A stretch of DNA of 64,000 nucleotides, taken from assembly GCF_001677275.1 (NCBI RefSeq), contig NZ_CP016177.1, forward strand, positions 1,612,001 through 1,676,000. Direction: 5' to 3'. A model generated the notes under the pieces. It ran no database searches and had not been told where the DNA came from. It saw only the letters and a list, made by a program, of their open reading frames with translations. This stretch comes from Vibrio breoganii (GTDB taxonomy: Bacteria; Pseudomonadota; Gammaproteobacteria; Enterobacterales; Vibrionaceae). The position numbers and the translations under genes were made by a program. Positions within the stretch are counted from its first letter, which is position 1. Every line of letters starts with the position of its first letter. Shown piece by piece: positions 52,437-61,768 of this stretch.

Positions 52437-52852
52437 CTAAGATCCCAGATAAGCTCCGCTTTCTGGGATGACGCTTATTACTTCTCGTGGCTACAGTTCA
52501 TAACACTGCACTCCTGACGTCATTCCAGCAGTCTTTTAGCTGGAATCTAAGAAGCTACATAGCTCAGCATCGTGCACCCTAAGATCCTAGATATTTACTC
52601 CGTAAATTCTAGGATGACGACTTTTGTTTCTTGTGCATCCAGTTCATAACACTACACTCCTGCCGTCATTCCAGCAGTTTTTTAGCCGGAATCTAAGAAG
52701 CTAAATTGCTCAACTTTGTGCAACCCAAGATCCTAGATATTTGCGATGCAAATTCTAGGATGACGACTGTTGTTTCGAGCTGGCGTAGTACATAAAGGCA
52801 CAAACCCCACGTCATTCCGGAATTTGCATCGCAAATATCCGGAATCTTAGAG
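52437..52852. repeat. cluster of hairpin repeats, GTCAT family
   Basis: A single reverse element with a CCCAG stem (52437-52473), two inverted pairs (52517-52619 and 52664-52766; forward arms with CCAGC/GCTGG-like stems and reverse arms of CTAG type), and a single forward CCGG element (52809-52852). No gene lies in 52380-52947. Confidence 0.85.
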
Positions 52853-52889
52853 AGCGCCATTAGAAGCCATTCCCACATACCATAAACAT

Positions 52890-52920
52890 AAAAAAACACC
52901 AGTGCATCACGCTGGTGTTT
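52890..52920 (-). terminator. terminator of the fdh operon
   Basis: Stem AACACCAG/CTGGTGTT; on the minus strand followed by a run of seven T. Confidence 0.88.
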
Positions 52921-52947
52921 CTGTTTTCACGCGTTATACATTCAGCA

Positions 52948-53376
52948 CTAAGTCTGAGAAAACTGATGCAGAGATTTTGCTTGAGCTACCGGCTTGTTCT
53001 CTTTCAATAGACGCATGCCCTTGAACATTCGAACGAACCACACTGCAATGGCTATGGCAGAGATGACGCCACCGGCAATAGGGATAAAGTGTGCAATCTC
53101 AACTAATGCGCTGTTACGTGCCCAATAATCGTTAATACCAATAAGCACACCGTTTGAGGTCGCGACCGTCACAATCAGCACCACAAAGAAGGTCAAAAAC
53201 AGGAAGAAGCTTCTGATCAAGCTGTAGTAATGAGAAATCACTACATCGCTGTCTTCGTCCTTATCTAAGCGATACCCTGCATACACGATGGCAATGACGC
53301 CCGACAGCAGCAAGGTGAATGGAGTAAGAATACTGCCTATATAGGCATACCAAATGCCTTTATGATGATCATTCAT
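52948..53376 (-). CDS. membrane protein at the end of the fdh operon
   Basis: A 142-residue protein with three to four membrane segments (AYIGSILTPFTLLLSGVIAIVYAGYR; SFFLFLTFFVVLIVTVA). It resembles DUF4870-type small membrane proteins. Its ATG overlaps the stop of fdh gamma by 8 bases. Function unknown. Confidence 0.7.
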   Translation of the reverse strand: MNDHHKGIWYAYIGSILTPFTLLLSGVIAIVYAGYRLDKDEDSDVVISHYYSLIRSFFLFLTFFVVLIVTVATSNGVLIGINDYWARNSALVEIAHFIPIAGGVISAIAIAVWFVRMFKGMRLLKENKPVAQAKSLHQFSQT

Positions 53377-54406
53377 TGCTCACCCCATCCTTTTTGTTTG
53401 CTCCCTTAACTGGAGCTTCTTCCAATTGATCTTTTACCTCTTCAAACCATTGGTCATGGTGCTCTTTAGCCCAGGTTTCGTCTACCTTACCGGTGACCAT
53501 ACCTTCTAGCGCACCTTCCATGCCAAACAAGCCGATATAGATATGGAATACAAAGCCACAGATCAATACAAGAGCCGAGATCATGTGTACTAGGTTTGCA
53601 ATCTCCATATCACGTCTGGTCTGGTCAAAGATAGGGAAGTCAAGGATGACCCCACTGGTTGCGGCAACCGCTCCGACCACTATCAGCATCCAATAAATGA
53701 TCTTTTCACCACCATTGGAGAATCCTGCTGATGGATGTGAGCCTTTATGCTTGCCGAACATGCCACCCATCTTCATAAACCATTGCATATCGGTTTTGTT
53801 GAAAATAGATTTACGCCACCATTTCACTAAAATGAAGATAAGCAGGATATAGAAGATTGGTCCTATGTAGTTATGGTATTGCTTGGCCGTCATAATGACT
53901 AAGCCCCATAGCTCGCTCGGGATAAACGGCTTCAAGAAGTGCTTACCGTAAACCAACATCAACCCACTAAAGGCAAGAGTCAAAAAGGTAAAGGCCATTG
54001 TCCAGTGAAGCGCCCTATCCATTCGAGACCAGCGATTGAGCTTTCTGCCAGTGCGCGGCTTACTGAGCATGAGTGGTCCAACTAAGAAGTAGGCCAATAC
54101 CACCATCATGATACTGCCAAAGATAGCGACCGCGGCCGCTGGAGACATCCACTTCTCTTTTAGAATGAACCACGTTTGTCCAGGCACACTAATTAACACA
54201 CCGTGCTCAGGAGATTTTGAGGTTGTCGTACCCTCAACGCCTCCTTTCACATCTCGCCAATAGTCTGCACCAGCCAGTTGCACCATTTCTTTTTCTGCTG
54301 CGGTGTTCGCCTTTTGTTCTTCTGCGTAGCTTGATGTACTCACTAACATCAAAACACTGGCGAAAACCGTTAACAGCAACAAAGTCCATTGTTTCGCTAA
54401 CTGCAT
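53369..54406 (-). CDS. fdhC: formate dehydrogenase gamma subunit (cytochrome b556)
   Basis: A 345-residue protein with a signal peptide, a periplasmic N-part, and a four-helix cytochrome b domain. Heme-ligand His are in RMDRALHWTMAFTF, ITAKQYHNYIGPIF-type segment and NLVHMISALVLICGFVFHIYIG. It hands formate electrons to quinone. It lies between the iron-sulfur subunit and the 142-residue gene. Confidence 0.88.
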   Translation of the reverse strand: MQLAKQWTLLLLTVFASVLMLVSTSSYAEEQKANTAAEKEMVQLAGADYWRDVKGGVEGTTTSKSPEHGVLISVPGQTWFILKEKWMSPAAAVAIFGSIMMVVLAYFLVGPLMLSKPRTGRKLNRWSRMDRALHWTMAFTFLTLAFSGLMLVYGKHFLKPFIPSELWGLVIMTAKQYHNYIGPIFYILLIFILVKWWRKSIFNKTDMQWFMKMGGMFGKHKGSHPSAGFSNGGEKIIYWMLIVVGAVAATSGVILDFPIFDQTRRDMEIANLVHMISALVLICGFVFHIYIGLFGMEGALEGMVTGKVDETWAKEHHDQWFEEVKDQLEEAPVKGANKKDGVSNE

Positions 54407-54424
54407 CTGAATTGCTCCCTCTAA

Positions 54425-55033
54425 CTAGCTTTTGGTCGCATCAAACGCTATATCTTCACCATCGCTCCATCCAGCGCCTTTAGCTCCGCGCTCAACAACG
54501 CGCTGACGGAAGATATCGGAGACCACTTCAGCATCACCCGCAAGCAGTGCCTTGGTAGAACATAGCTCAGCACACATAGGCAGTTTGCCTTCTGCGATAC
54601 GGTTAGCACCGTATTTTGCGCGCTCTTCTTCAGAGCCGTTCTCTGTTTCAGGTCCACCAGCACAGAAGGTACATTTGTCCATCTTACCGCGCTCACCAAA
54701 GGCTGAGGTATGAGGGAATTGCGGTGCGCCAAATGGGCAGGCAAATAGACAGTAGCCACAACCAATACATAGGTCTTTATTGTGCAGCACTATGCCATCT
54801 TCGGTGTACTCAAAGCAGTCTGCAGGACACACCGCCATACACGGCGCATCGGTACAGTGCATACACGCTACAGAGATTGAGCTTTCACCCGGTTCACCGT
54901 CGTTTAGTGTGACTACGCGGCGACGTTGAATACCCCATTCCAAGGCATCATCGTTTTCGTTCTTACATGCAGTGACACAACCGTTACATTCGATACAACG
55001 CTTGGTATCACATAGAAATTTCATTCTAGCCAT
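54425..55033 (-). CDS. fdhB: formate dehydrogenase beta subunit (4Fe-4S)
   Basis: A 202-residue ferredoxin-type subunit. Cys clusters occur in CIECNGCVTACKNEND, CMHCTDAPCMAVCPADC, CIGCGYCLFACPFGAP and CTFCAGGP...CAELCSTKALL, enough for four [4Fe-4S] clusters. It passes electrons from the catalytic subunit to cytochrome b. Confidence 0.9.
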   Translation of the reverse strand: MARMKFLCDTKRCIECNGCVTACKNENDDALEWGIQRRRVVTLNDGEPGESSISVACMHCTDAPCMAVCPADCFEYTEDGIVLHNKDLCIGCGYCLFACPFGAPQFPHTSAFGERGKMDKCTFCAGGPETENGSEEERAKYGANRIAEGKLPMCAELCSTKALLAGDAEVVSDIFRQRVVERGAKGAGWSDGEDIAFDATKS

Positions 55034-55046
55034 AATTTAGGTTTCC

Positions 55047-57902
55047 TTACGCTTTTCGAATATTACACAGTGTTACTTTGGTTTCTTGCATCTGAGTAAC
55101 TGGGTCATAACCATAGGTGGTTGCAGTGTTTGCTGCTTCACCTATGACATAAGGAACCGTACCTTCTGGGTAACGTTCGGTAAGGTCTTCACCTTGGAAC
55201 TTACCACCGAAGTGGAATGGCATGAACGCAAGCCCTGGAGTGACTCGTCGGGTCACCATAGCTTTCACATGCACTTTACCTTTCTCGGCACCCTCAACCC
55301 AAACCATGTCACCATCTCTGATGCCAAGGTCATTCGCGTCTTTAGGGTTCACCTCAACAAACATTTCTTGTTGAAGCTCAGCTAGCCATGGGCTAGAACG
55401 TGTTTCTTCACCACCACCTTCGTACTCAACCAAGCGGCCTGAGGTAAGAACAATGGGATACTCTTTCGATTTGTCGACATCCTGAATACTCTTATACAAG
55501 GTCGGTAGTCGATAAATAGACTCGCTGTCGTCCCACGTTGGATAATCCTTCACAAGATCTCGGCGCGGCGTATACAGTGGCTCACGGTGCAAAGGCACTC
55601 TATCAGGGAATGTCCATACAATGGCGCGCGCCTTAGCGTTACCAAATGGGATACAGCCGTGCTTGATGGCGACTCGCTGAATACCACCTGACAAATCTGT
55701 TTTCCAGTTTTTACCCTCAGCAGCCGCTTTTTCTTCTGCTGTCAGATCATCCCACCAGCCTAAGCTTTTAAGTAGCTTATCGCTAAACTCAGGGAAGCCA
55801 TCTTGCAGCTCACAATCTTTCGAATAGCTGTCTTCTGCCAGAAGGTTTTCACCCTCAAACTCAACCCCGAAGCGCGCGCGGAAGTTACCACCGCCTTCGG
55901 CTACCGGTTTAGATGTGTCATACAGTATATGAGTACCTGGATGCTTCATGTCTGCTGTGCCCCAACAAGGCCAAGGCAGTCCATAGGTTTCACCGTTTGC
56001 AGGACCACCTTCGGCGGCCAGCGTGGTTTTATGGAAGGTATGCCAGTTTTGTTGGTGCTCTTTAAGGCGCTCAGGACTTTGACCTGTGTAGCCAATCGTC
56101 CACATACCCTTATTAAATTCGCGAGTAATGTCTTCAATGGACGGCTCGTTACCCTCAACGGCAATGTTTTTGAACAGCTGTTCTGAGAAACCTAGCTTTT
56201 TCGTCAACAAGTACATGATTTCGTGGTCAGGTTTCGACTCAAACAAAGGCTCAACGACTTTGTCACGCCATTGCAGCGAACGGTTTGATGCGGTCACAGA
56301 ACCATGAGTTTCAAACTGAGTAGTCGCCGGTAACAGATAAACACCATCTGTTCGGTCGTTCATCACACCCGCAACTGTTGGGTATGGGTCAACGATGACC
56401 ATCATATCCAGCTTCTTCATTGCAGTACGCATTTCAGGACCGCGGGTTTGTGAGTTTACTGCGTGACCCCAGTAGAACATGGCGCGAATATTATCGTTCT
56501 GCTCAATGTTCTCTTTGTTTTCCAATACACCATCTATCCAGCGAGAAACAGGAATACCCATGTTATTCATTGGTAGCTTGCCGCGATATTTGTTCTGGTC
56601 GAAACGCTCTTGTACCCAGGTGTACTCAAGATCCCACACCTTGGCCCAATGTTTCCATGAGCCAGGTGCCAAACCGTAATAGCCTGGTAGAGTGTGTGAT
56701 AGTACGCCAAGGTCAGTTGCGCCCTGCACGTTATCGTGACCACGGAAGATGTTTGCACCGCCACCTGATTTACCCATGTTACCTAGAGCAAGTTCTAACA
56801 CACAGTAAGCACGAGTGTTATTGTTACCTGTGGTGTGCTGAGTTCCCCCCATACACCAAACAATACAACCAGGGCGGTTGTCCGCTAAGATCTTCGCGGT
56901 TTTGTACATTTGGTCTTCAGAAGCACCCGTTACACGCTCAACTTTATCCGGCGTCCAGTTCGCTACCTCATTGCGGATTTCTTCCATACCAAACACACGT
57001 TGGCGGATGAACTCTTGGTCTTCCCATTTGTTTTGGAAGATATGCCATAGCAAGCCCCAAATAAAGGCAACATCAGTACCCGGGCGAAGTGAAATATAGT
57101 GATTGGCTTTAGCCGCAGTACGTGTACGCCTTGGGTCGGCAACCACTATCTGACAATTATTTTTCTCTTTAGCTATCAAGATGTGCTGCATGGCGACGGG
57201 GTGCGCCTCAGCAGGGTTCGAACCTATGAATAGCATCGACTTACAGTTGTGCATGTCGTTGAAAGAGTTGGTCATCGCACCATAACCCCAGGTATTAGCT
57301 ACCCCAGATACTGTGGTGGAGTGACAGATACGTGCTTGGTGGTCAACGTTGTTGGTTCCCCACAGCGATGCCATCTTTCTAAACATGTAGGCTTGTTCGT
57401 TGTTGTGCTTGGCACTACCCAACCAATACACTGAATCTGGGCCTGATTCTTTACGAATTTGTAGAGCCTTGTCGCCTATCTCATTGATGGCTTCATCCCA
57501 GCTCATTTTTTTCCACTTACCACCCTCAAGCTTCATTGGGTATTTGAGGCGTTTCTCACCGCGACCATGCTCGCGAAGCGCAGCCCCTTTGGCGCAGTGC
57601 CCACCAAGGTTAAATGGATGATCGAACGCAGGTTCTTGTCCTGTCCATACGCCATTTTTCACTTCGGCATAGATACCACAGCCAACAGAACAGTGAGAAC
57701 AAATGGTACGTTTGATTTCGACGTTAACGTCTTTATTTTCAGTGTTAGCTTGTGCCTTTTTCATCATACCGGGAGCAAAGATCCCCGCTCCCACCACGGC
57801 ACCACTAGCGCCCAAAGATGAGTTTTTCATGAAGGTACGGCGGCTAACACCGAACTTTTGATTAGGATTTGAGGTGCTGTCAGAGCGCTTGGTTAGTTTC
57901 AT
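55047..57902 (-). CDS. fdhA: formate dehydrogenase catalytic subunit, Cys-type, Tat-exported
   Basis: A 951-residue molybdopterin (Mo/W-bis-PGD) enzyme. Tat signal SRRTFMKN (20-27). The [4Fe-4S] Cys are C68, C71, C75 and C103. The metal ligand is C193 with H194 in ARICHSTTVSG, so Cys, not selenocysteine, is used. It oxidises formate in the periplasm. Neighbouring tungstate-uptake genes suggest W may replace Mo. Confidence 0.92.
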   Translation of the reverse strand: MKLTKRSDSTSNPNQKFGVSRRTFMKNSSLGASGAVVGAGIFAPGMMKKAQANTENKDVNVEIKRTICSHCSVGCGIYAEVKNGVWTGQEPAFDHPFNLGGHCAKGAALREHGRGEKRLKYPMKLEGGKWKKMSWDEAINEIGDKALQIRKESGPDSVYWLGSAKHNNEQAYMFRKMASLWGTNNVDHQARICHSTTVSGVANTWGYGAMTNSFNDMHNCKSMLFIGSNPAEAHPVAMQHILIAKEKNNCQIVVADPRRTRTAAKANHYISLRPGTDVAFIWGLLWHIFQNKWEDQEFIRQRVFGMEEIRNEVANWTPDKVERVTGASEDQMYKTAKILADNRPGCIVWCMGGTQHTTGNNNTRAYCVLELALGNMGKSGGGANIFRGHDNVQGATDLGVLSHTLPGYYGLAPGSWKHWAKVWDLEYTWVQERFDQNKYRGKLPMNNMGIPVSRWIDGVLENKENIEQNDNIRAMFYWGHAVNSQTRGPEMRTAMKKLDMMVIVDPYPTVAGVMNDRTDGVYLLPATTQFETHGSVTASNRSLQWRDKVVEPLFESKPDHEIMYLLTKKLGFSEQLFKNIAVEGNEPSIEDITREFNKGMWTIGYTGQSPERLKEHQQNWHTFHKTTLAAEGGPANGETYGLPWPCWGTADMKHPGTHILYDTSKPVAEGGGNFRARFGVEFEGENLLAEDSYSKDCELQDGFPEFSDKLLKSLGWWDDLTAEEKAAAEGKNWKTDLSGGIQRVAIKHGCIPFGNAKARAIVWTFPDRVPLHREPLYTPRRDLVKDYPTWDDSESIYRLPTLYKSIQDVDKSKEYPIVLTSGRLVEYEGGGEETRSSPWLAELQQEMFVEVNPKDANDLGIRDGDMVWVEGAEKGKVHVKAMVTRRVTPGLAFMPFHFGGKFQGEDLTERYPEGTVPYVIGEAANTATTYGYDPVTQMQETKVTLCNIRKA

Positions 57903-57914
57903 AGTCTTAGGCTC

Positions 57915-58112
57915 CTAGAGTGAATCATAATAGTCGCGGATGTGCTGGGTTTCTTTATACCCCTGCTCATCTTTCGATTGTTCGTTATTCACATCAATCG
58001 GGTTCGCCTGAGCTGTTGTCGCTGTGCTAAGTACTGCACCCGCAACAACGCCGCCTCCTAAAGCCTTTAACGCTTTCCGACGATGACTATCAATTTCTTT
58101 GTTGTTTTTCAT
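57915..58112 (-). CDS. small Tat-signal protein of the fdh cluster
   Basis: A 65-residue protein with a Tat-like signal (HRRKALKALGGGVVAGAVLS) and a short mature part (NPIDVNNEQSKDEQGYKETQHIRDYYDSL). Such small Tat-signal proteins recur next to Fdh genes and are probably accessory or structural. It sits between torD-like and fdhA genes. Confidence 0.82.
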   Translation of the reverse strand: MKNNKEIDSHRRKALKALGGGVVAGAVLSTATTAQANPIDVNNEQSKDEQGYKETQHIRDYYDSL

Positions 58113-58127
58113 GACTCCATCCTCAAC

Positions 58128-58727
58128 CTAATCCAGTTCACTCGAACGAACAGCAATGCTCTGCTCACTCAATGCTACGGCTTCCAGCTCCAAAAAGGAG
58201 GCAAGAAGGCTTGCTACAACCACGTAAAACCCAGCCGCGTTTGCGCTCTGGATTTGCTTAACTAAATCTTTATACCAAGTGCCAACGTGTCGATTAAAAA
58301 ACACCCCTTGTTGCGGAGAGTTCTCTTCTACCAACATCGCCATCACCTCGCAGATGGCTGCAATGTGATCTTCTGGCTCTTTCACGCTGTCGTTTCTCTC
58401 AAAACCCAGCGCGGTAAGATCTTGCCTTAAGGCTATTAAGGGTTTCTCCATCAAGGCGCCACTGAGATGCCAAGAAGCGAAGGGCATGACCTCCCCTCTT
58501 CCAACCCCTATAAATAAATCTTGGTATTCTTCTTCTAATTCTTGTTGCGTGGCTTGGCTTGCTGCTTGCTTTAGTGCCTGCCAATCGGCGCTCATTTGAC
58601 TGTTGCTGTCTTCCGTTTCTATTTCAGCTAACCACTTAAGCAAATCGCTGTTTGGAGGCTGTCTGAACAAGGTAGCAAGTAACAAATAAATATCGGCGCG
58701 CGGTGCCTGTAGTGCTTCTTGATTCAT
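58128..58727 (-). CDS. TorD/DmsD-family chaperone
   Basis: A 199-residue all-helical protein with the TorD signature in GRGEVMPFASWHLSG and EPEDHIAAICEVMAMLVEE. It should bind the FdhA Tat signal and help insert the cofactor. It lies between the 4Fe-4S gene and the small Tat-signal gene. Confidence 0.85.
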   Translation of the reverse strand: MNQEALQAPRADIYLLLATLFRQPPNSDLLKWLAEIETEDSNSQMSADWQALKQAASQATQQELEEEYQDLFIGVGRGEVMPFASWHLSGALMEKPLIALRQDLTALGFERNDSVKEPEDHIAAICEVMAMLVEENSPQQGVFFNRHVGTWYKDLVKQIQSANAAGFYVVVASLLASFLELEAVALSEQSIAVRSSELD

Positions 58728-58735
58728 GCTTACCC

Positions 58736-60406
58736 CTAATATTTTAGCTGTTTTGTAGGATCTTTCGCCATTTCTTCAAAAACATCCGCAACTCGGCAGT
58801 CTTCGCACATGGCAATTCGGCGGATCGCATTGTCATCCGAGAAGTGAGAATGACCCTTTAGTTTCCCTTGAAGCATGGTAATCATTGACTTTGGAGCGAA
58901 TGGTTTTTGACAACGCAAACAGAGCGCTGGCTCATCTTGGTGTAATACGGTGACATTGGTGCGTTGCTCCTGATCCCAGTTCATTCTAGGGGTCAAGGCG
59001 AGTGCATCCTCAGGACATGCTCCCTCACACAATCCGCATTGAACACAATCTTGCTCGATAAAATTGAGTAAAGGCAGCTTGCCTTCGTTATGGATAGCCG
59101 TGGTTGGGCAAACCGCTACACACGCCATACACAAGGTGCACTTATCGGCATCGCACTCAACGGTGCCATAAGGCGCTCCTGCCGGAAGTGCGACTTGCTG
59201 CTGAAGTGGCGAGAAAGATTTCGCCAATCCATCTAATGCTTGAAAGAGTCTCGAACGCTTGTCGCCCTCAAGCTCGCCAACGGCAACGCCTAACGGTTGC
59301 TCAATCAAAGTAGGTGCTTGGCTTCTCAACTCTTCTAGATACAAGATATCAACGCAACCGGCGTTAATACCTAGTTGCCTTAACAGGGTTTGCGCCACAG
59401 CGACTTCTTCACCTAGCACTCTAATAATAGTGGCTGGCATTCGACGACTGGCGGCGAACAATACCTGAGTGGCACCGTTGGAAAGAGCCGCGAACCACGT
59501 ATCTATGCCCACAGAAGGAAGCTCATTCACCACTATGGGGATGACATTCTCAGGCAGTGCTCTAAGCGCCATTAGGTTATAAGTTTCATGCTCTTCACTG
59601 CAAAACAGGATGATAGGCGACTCGCCTCTTTGCTGTTGGTAGTTTTGCAGCGTTCTCTCTATGTAGCCCTGAGTTTCTTGAGGATACGGAAGTGCGTATT
59701 CAATCGCGCCGGTGGGACAAGAGGTAGCACAGGTTCCAACCCCTTGGCAGAGGTATGGGTTGATCTCTATCCTATGCCCAATCTCATCGCTCCCCTCGCT
59801 GGTCAAAGCACCAGCCGGACAAGATAAGATACAGCGTTCGCACCCTTTGACGCCGCGTGAGCTGTGCGCACACTTGTCGGTATCTAAACGGAAAAATTTA
59901 GGCTTATCAAAGGTGCCAACCAAAGCATTAATTTCTTCTATGGCATCTTCAAATTTGGGATAGCCTCTTCCCACTGGGAAATAACCCACAGGAGGCACTT
60001 CATTATCAATCAAGGCTTGCGGGCTCAAATCTAAAATCAGATCAAAGTACTGCTGCCCAATTGCAACGGGCGCAAGGTCTACCTCAGATAATGAGCCCGG
60101 TTGTGATAGGTAAATTGAAAAACGCCCCATATACCCGCTAAGAGACGCTGACGAGAAGTAATAAGGGGTTATGTCACCTTGCACAGGTGAGTTTGCTGGG
60201 GTGGCGAAAGTCACCGAACTTAACCCAGAAAATTGCAGCTGAAGTGATTCAAGGTCTTCAGCGGCCGCAATAACCAATAAAGCACCGTGACTTTCATAAC
60301 TGACGGTGGGTGGAATAAGGTTTGAGAGCTCTAACGTATTGTTAAAGGCGTAGTTTCGCGCTTGGCCATTGCTTGAGGTCGATTGAGCCAAAAATTCCTT
60401 TAGCAT
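58736..60406 (-). CDS. multi-cluster 4Fe-4S ferredoxin-like protein of the fdh cluster
   Basis: A ~556-residue protein with Cys groups in CAHSSRGVKGCERCILSCP, CQGVGTCATSCP, CDADKCTLCMACVAVCP and CVQCGLCEGACP, plus a C-terminal CLRCQKPF and CEDCR. An internal ~150-residue region (LRSQAPTLIEQPLG) lacks Cys. Similar proteins are found upstream of Fdh genes in Vibrio and Shewanella and are thought to aid FDH maturation or electron flow. The ATG at 60406 is favoured; one two codons upstream is also possible. Confidence 0.82.
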   Translation of the reverse strand: MLKEFLAQSTSSNGQARNYAFNNTLELSNLIPPTVSYESHGALLVIAAAEDLESLQLQFSGLSSVTFATPANSPVQGDITPYYFSSASLSGYMGRFSIYLSQPGSLSEVDLAPVAIGQQYFDLILDLSPQALIDNEVPPVGYFPVGRGYPKFEDAIEEINALVGTFDKPKFFRLDTDKCAHSSRGVKGCERCILSCPAGALTSEGSDEIGHRIEINPYLCQGVGTCATSCPTGAIEYALPYPQETQGYIERTLQNYQQQRGESPIILFCSEEHETYNLMALRALPENVIPIVVNELPSVGIDTWFAALSNGATQVLFAASRRMPATIIRVLGEEVAVAQTLLRQLGINAGCVDILYLEELRSQAPTLIEQPLGVAVGELEGDKRSRLFQALDGLAKSFSPLQQQVALPAGAPYGTVECDADKCTLCMACVAVCPTTAIHNEGKLPLLNFIEQDCVQCGLCEGACPEDALALTPRMNWDQEQRTNVTVLHQDEPALCLRCQKPFAPKSMITMLQGKLKGHSHFSDDNAIRRIAMCEDCRVADVFEEMAKDPTKQLKY

Positions 60407-60536
60407 TCGCATCCTGTGAGTTAGTGAATAAGCTCAGCTTACTGTTGTGAATAGTTTGCTTAAGGATTGCAGATAATTTGTAGAATAATATTAAACCCAT
60501 AGAAATTTTGAGGCATTACGCAGGAAAATTTATTAA

Positions 60537-61190
60537 CTATGTGATTTTCTTGGCAATTTTATTTGCATCCTCTCTAATTAGTGTAGATTCACCCTCATCG
60601 GAGTTGTTATCGAGACCTGAATGTGTTTCTTTTTTGTTAACTAACTGACTCTCTACAGGCTCAACTTCAGCATCACTTTCTTCACGCTTGCTCTCCTGAC
60701 TTTGCTCATCAGTAGTGAGCAATTGCGATTCATCGGTAGGCTCAAGCTCTTCAGCTAACTCCTCTAGTTGCTCCACTTTCTCGCGCGTCCAATTACGAAG
60801 CTTACTGGCAACATCAGCAGATAGCGGCTTTATCTGACTAAAGTCTTGGGCGTAGTCATTGAGCTCGTCAACCTCACTAAATTGCCCGCTGAAAAAGAGG
60901 CTACGCAGCGCTCGCTTCTTTAACTCTGGGGCGACATCTGAAGCCAACAGCGCAGACATGGCATTGCCCTTTTTCTGTTCTTCTGTGACTTCTGTTTCAT
61001 CGTCTGATGTCGGTTCTTGTTGTGCTAGCTCGCTCGAATCTATGGACTCCAAATTGGCTTCGTCGAGCTCTAGTTGCTCTTCAACGATCGCCTCAGATTC
61101 CACCTCAAGCTGAGGATTGTCTATTTCTTCCTCAAGCTCGGCAGGCGCTGAATGCTTATGCAGCAGTCTTTCAAACAATCCACGGCTCAT
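60537..61190 (-). CDS. DUF3306 protein
   Basis: A 217-residue, very acidic protein beginning SRGLFERLLHKHSAPAELEEEID, with a central folded part (ALLASDVAPELKKRALRSLFFSGQFSEVDELNDYAQDF). DUF3306 genes sit next to DUF3305 and fdh genes. Function unknown, presumably FDH maturation. Confidence 0.82.
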   Translation of the reverse strand: MSRGLFERLLHKHSAPAELEEEIDNPQLEVESEAIVEEQLELDEANLESIDSSELAQQEPTSDDETEVTEEQKKGNAMSALLASDVAPELKKRALRSLFFSGQFSEVDELNDYAQDFSQIKPLSADVASKLRNWTREKVEQLEELAEELEPTDESQLLTTDEQSQESKREESDAEVEPVESQLVNKKETHSGLDNNSDEGESTLIREDANKIAKKIT

Positions 61191-61211
61191 ACTGACACTC
61201 CTGATCTTCCA

Positions 61212-61637
61212 CTATCGACTGGCACGGCCCGCACCTTTACGTTTCTTGCGTTTGTGCTCAATCAATTCTCCATGACGAGCAAGATAGGCCTCCATCCAAG
61301 CCTGAACCGCCAATGGCAAATCTAACGATAGCACCAGATAGTCGCCATCAAGAAAACTGCCTGCTACGCTTTGTGACACAGTAACTGAAACAAGGCTTAG
61401 CGATTCGGTATCGTTTTCCAACACCACGAACAATTTGGGGTTTTGTGAATTTAGGTTAAAACGGTAATCGGTTCTCTCATCTCTAAACAGTTGGATTTCA
61501 GCATCGATACCCGTCTCACTCTTCGAAGGGTCTAAAAATATCTCTTCGATGCTCCAATTGCTGGTTTGCCACTTAGAGTTTTGTGTTTGATGTAGAATAA
61601 TCTGACATCTAATGGGCCAATTATCTTCCGTTTTCAT
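61212..61637 (-). CDS. DUF3305 protein
   Basis: A 141-residue protein with DUF3305 features (WPIRCQIILHQTQNSKWQTSNW; LFRDERTDYRFNLNSQNPKLFVVLE) and a basic tail (EHKRKKRKGAGRASR). It is first in the leftward fdh operon, divergent from fdhD. Function unknown. Confidence 0.82.
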   Translation of the reverse strand: MKTEDNWPIRCQIILHQTQNSKWQTSNWSIEEIFLDPSKSETGIDAEIQLFRDERTDYRFNLNSQNPKLFVVLENDTESLSLVSVTVSQSVAGSFLDGDYLVLSLDLPLAVQAWMEAYLARHGELIEHKRKKRKGAGRASR

Positions 61638-61768
61638 TGGTACCTCGTTAAGCTAAGTCATTATTATTTAAATAGTTCTACCCGAGCCAGCTCGAGTAAC
61701 TGAAAGATGGGCTTTGCCCCCTCACCTTTCTTCACAACACTGTTCTAGTATAGAAAAAGGAATTTTGG

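Noticed and set aside
57205..57225. tRNA-like GGGTTCGAACC
   Set aside because: It is within fdhA coding sequence (GSNPAEAH); no other tRNA arms.
55047..57902. Selenocysteine in formate dehydrogenase
   Set aside because: The metal ligand position is a Cys codon (ICHS); no internal TGA.
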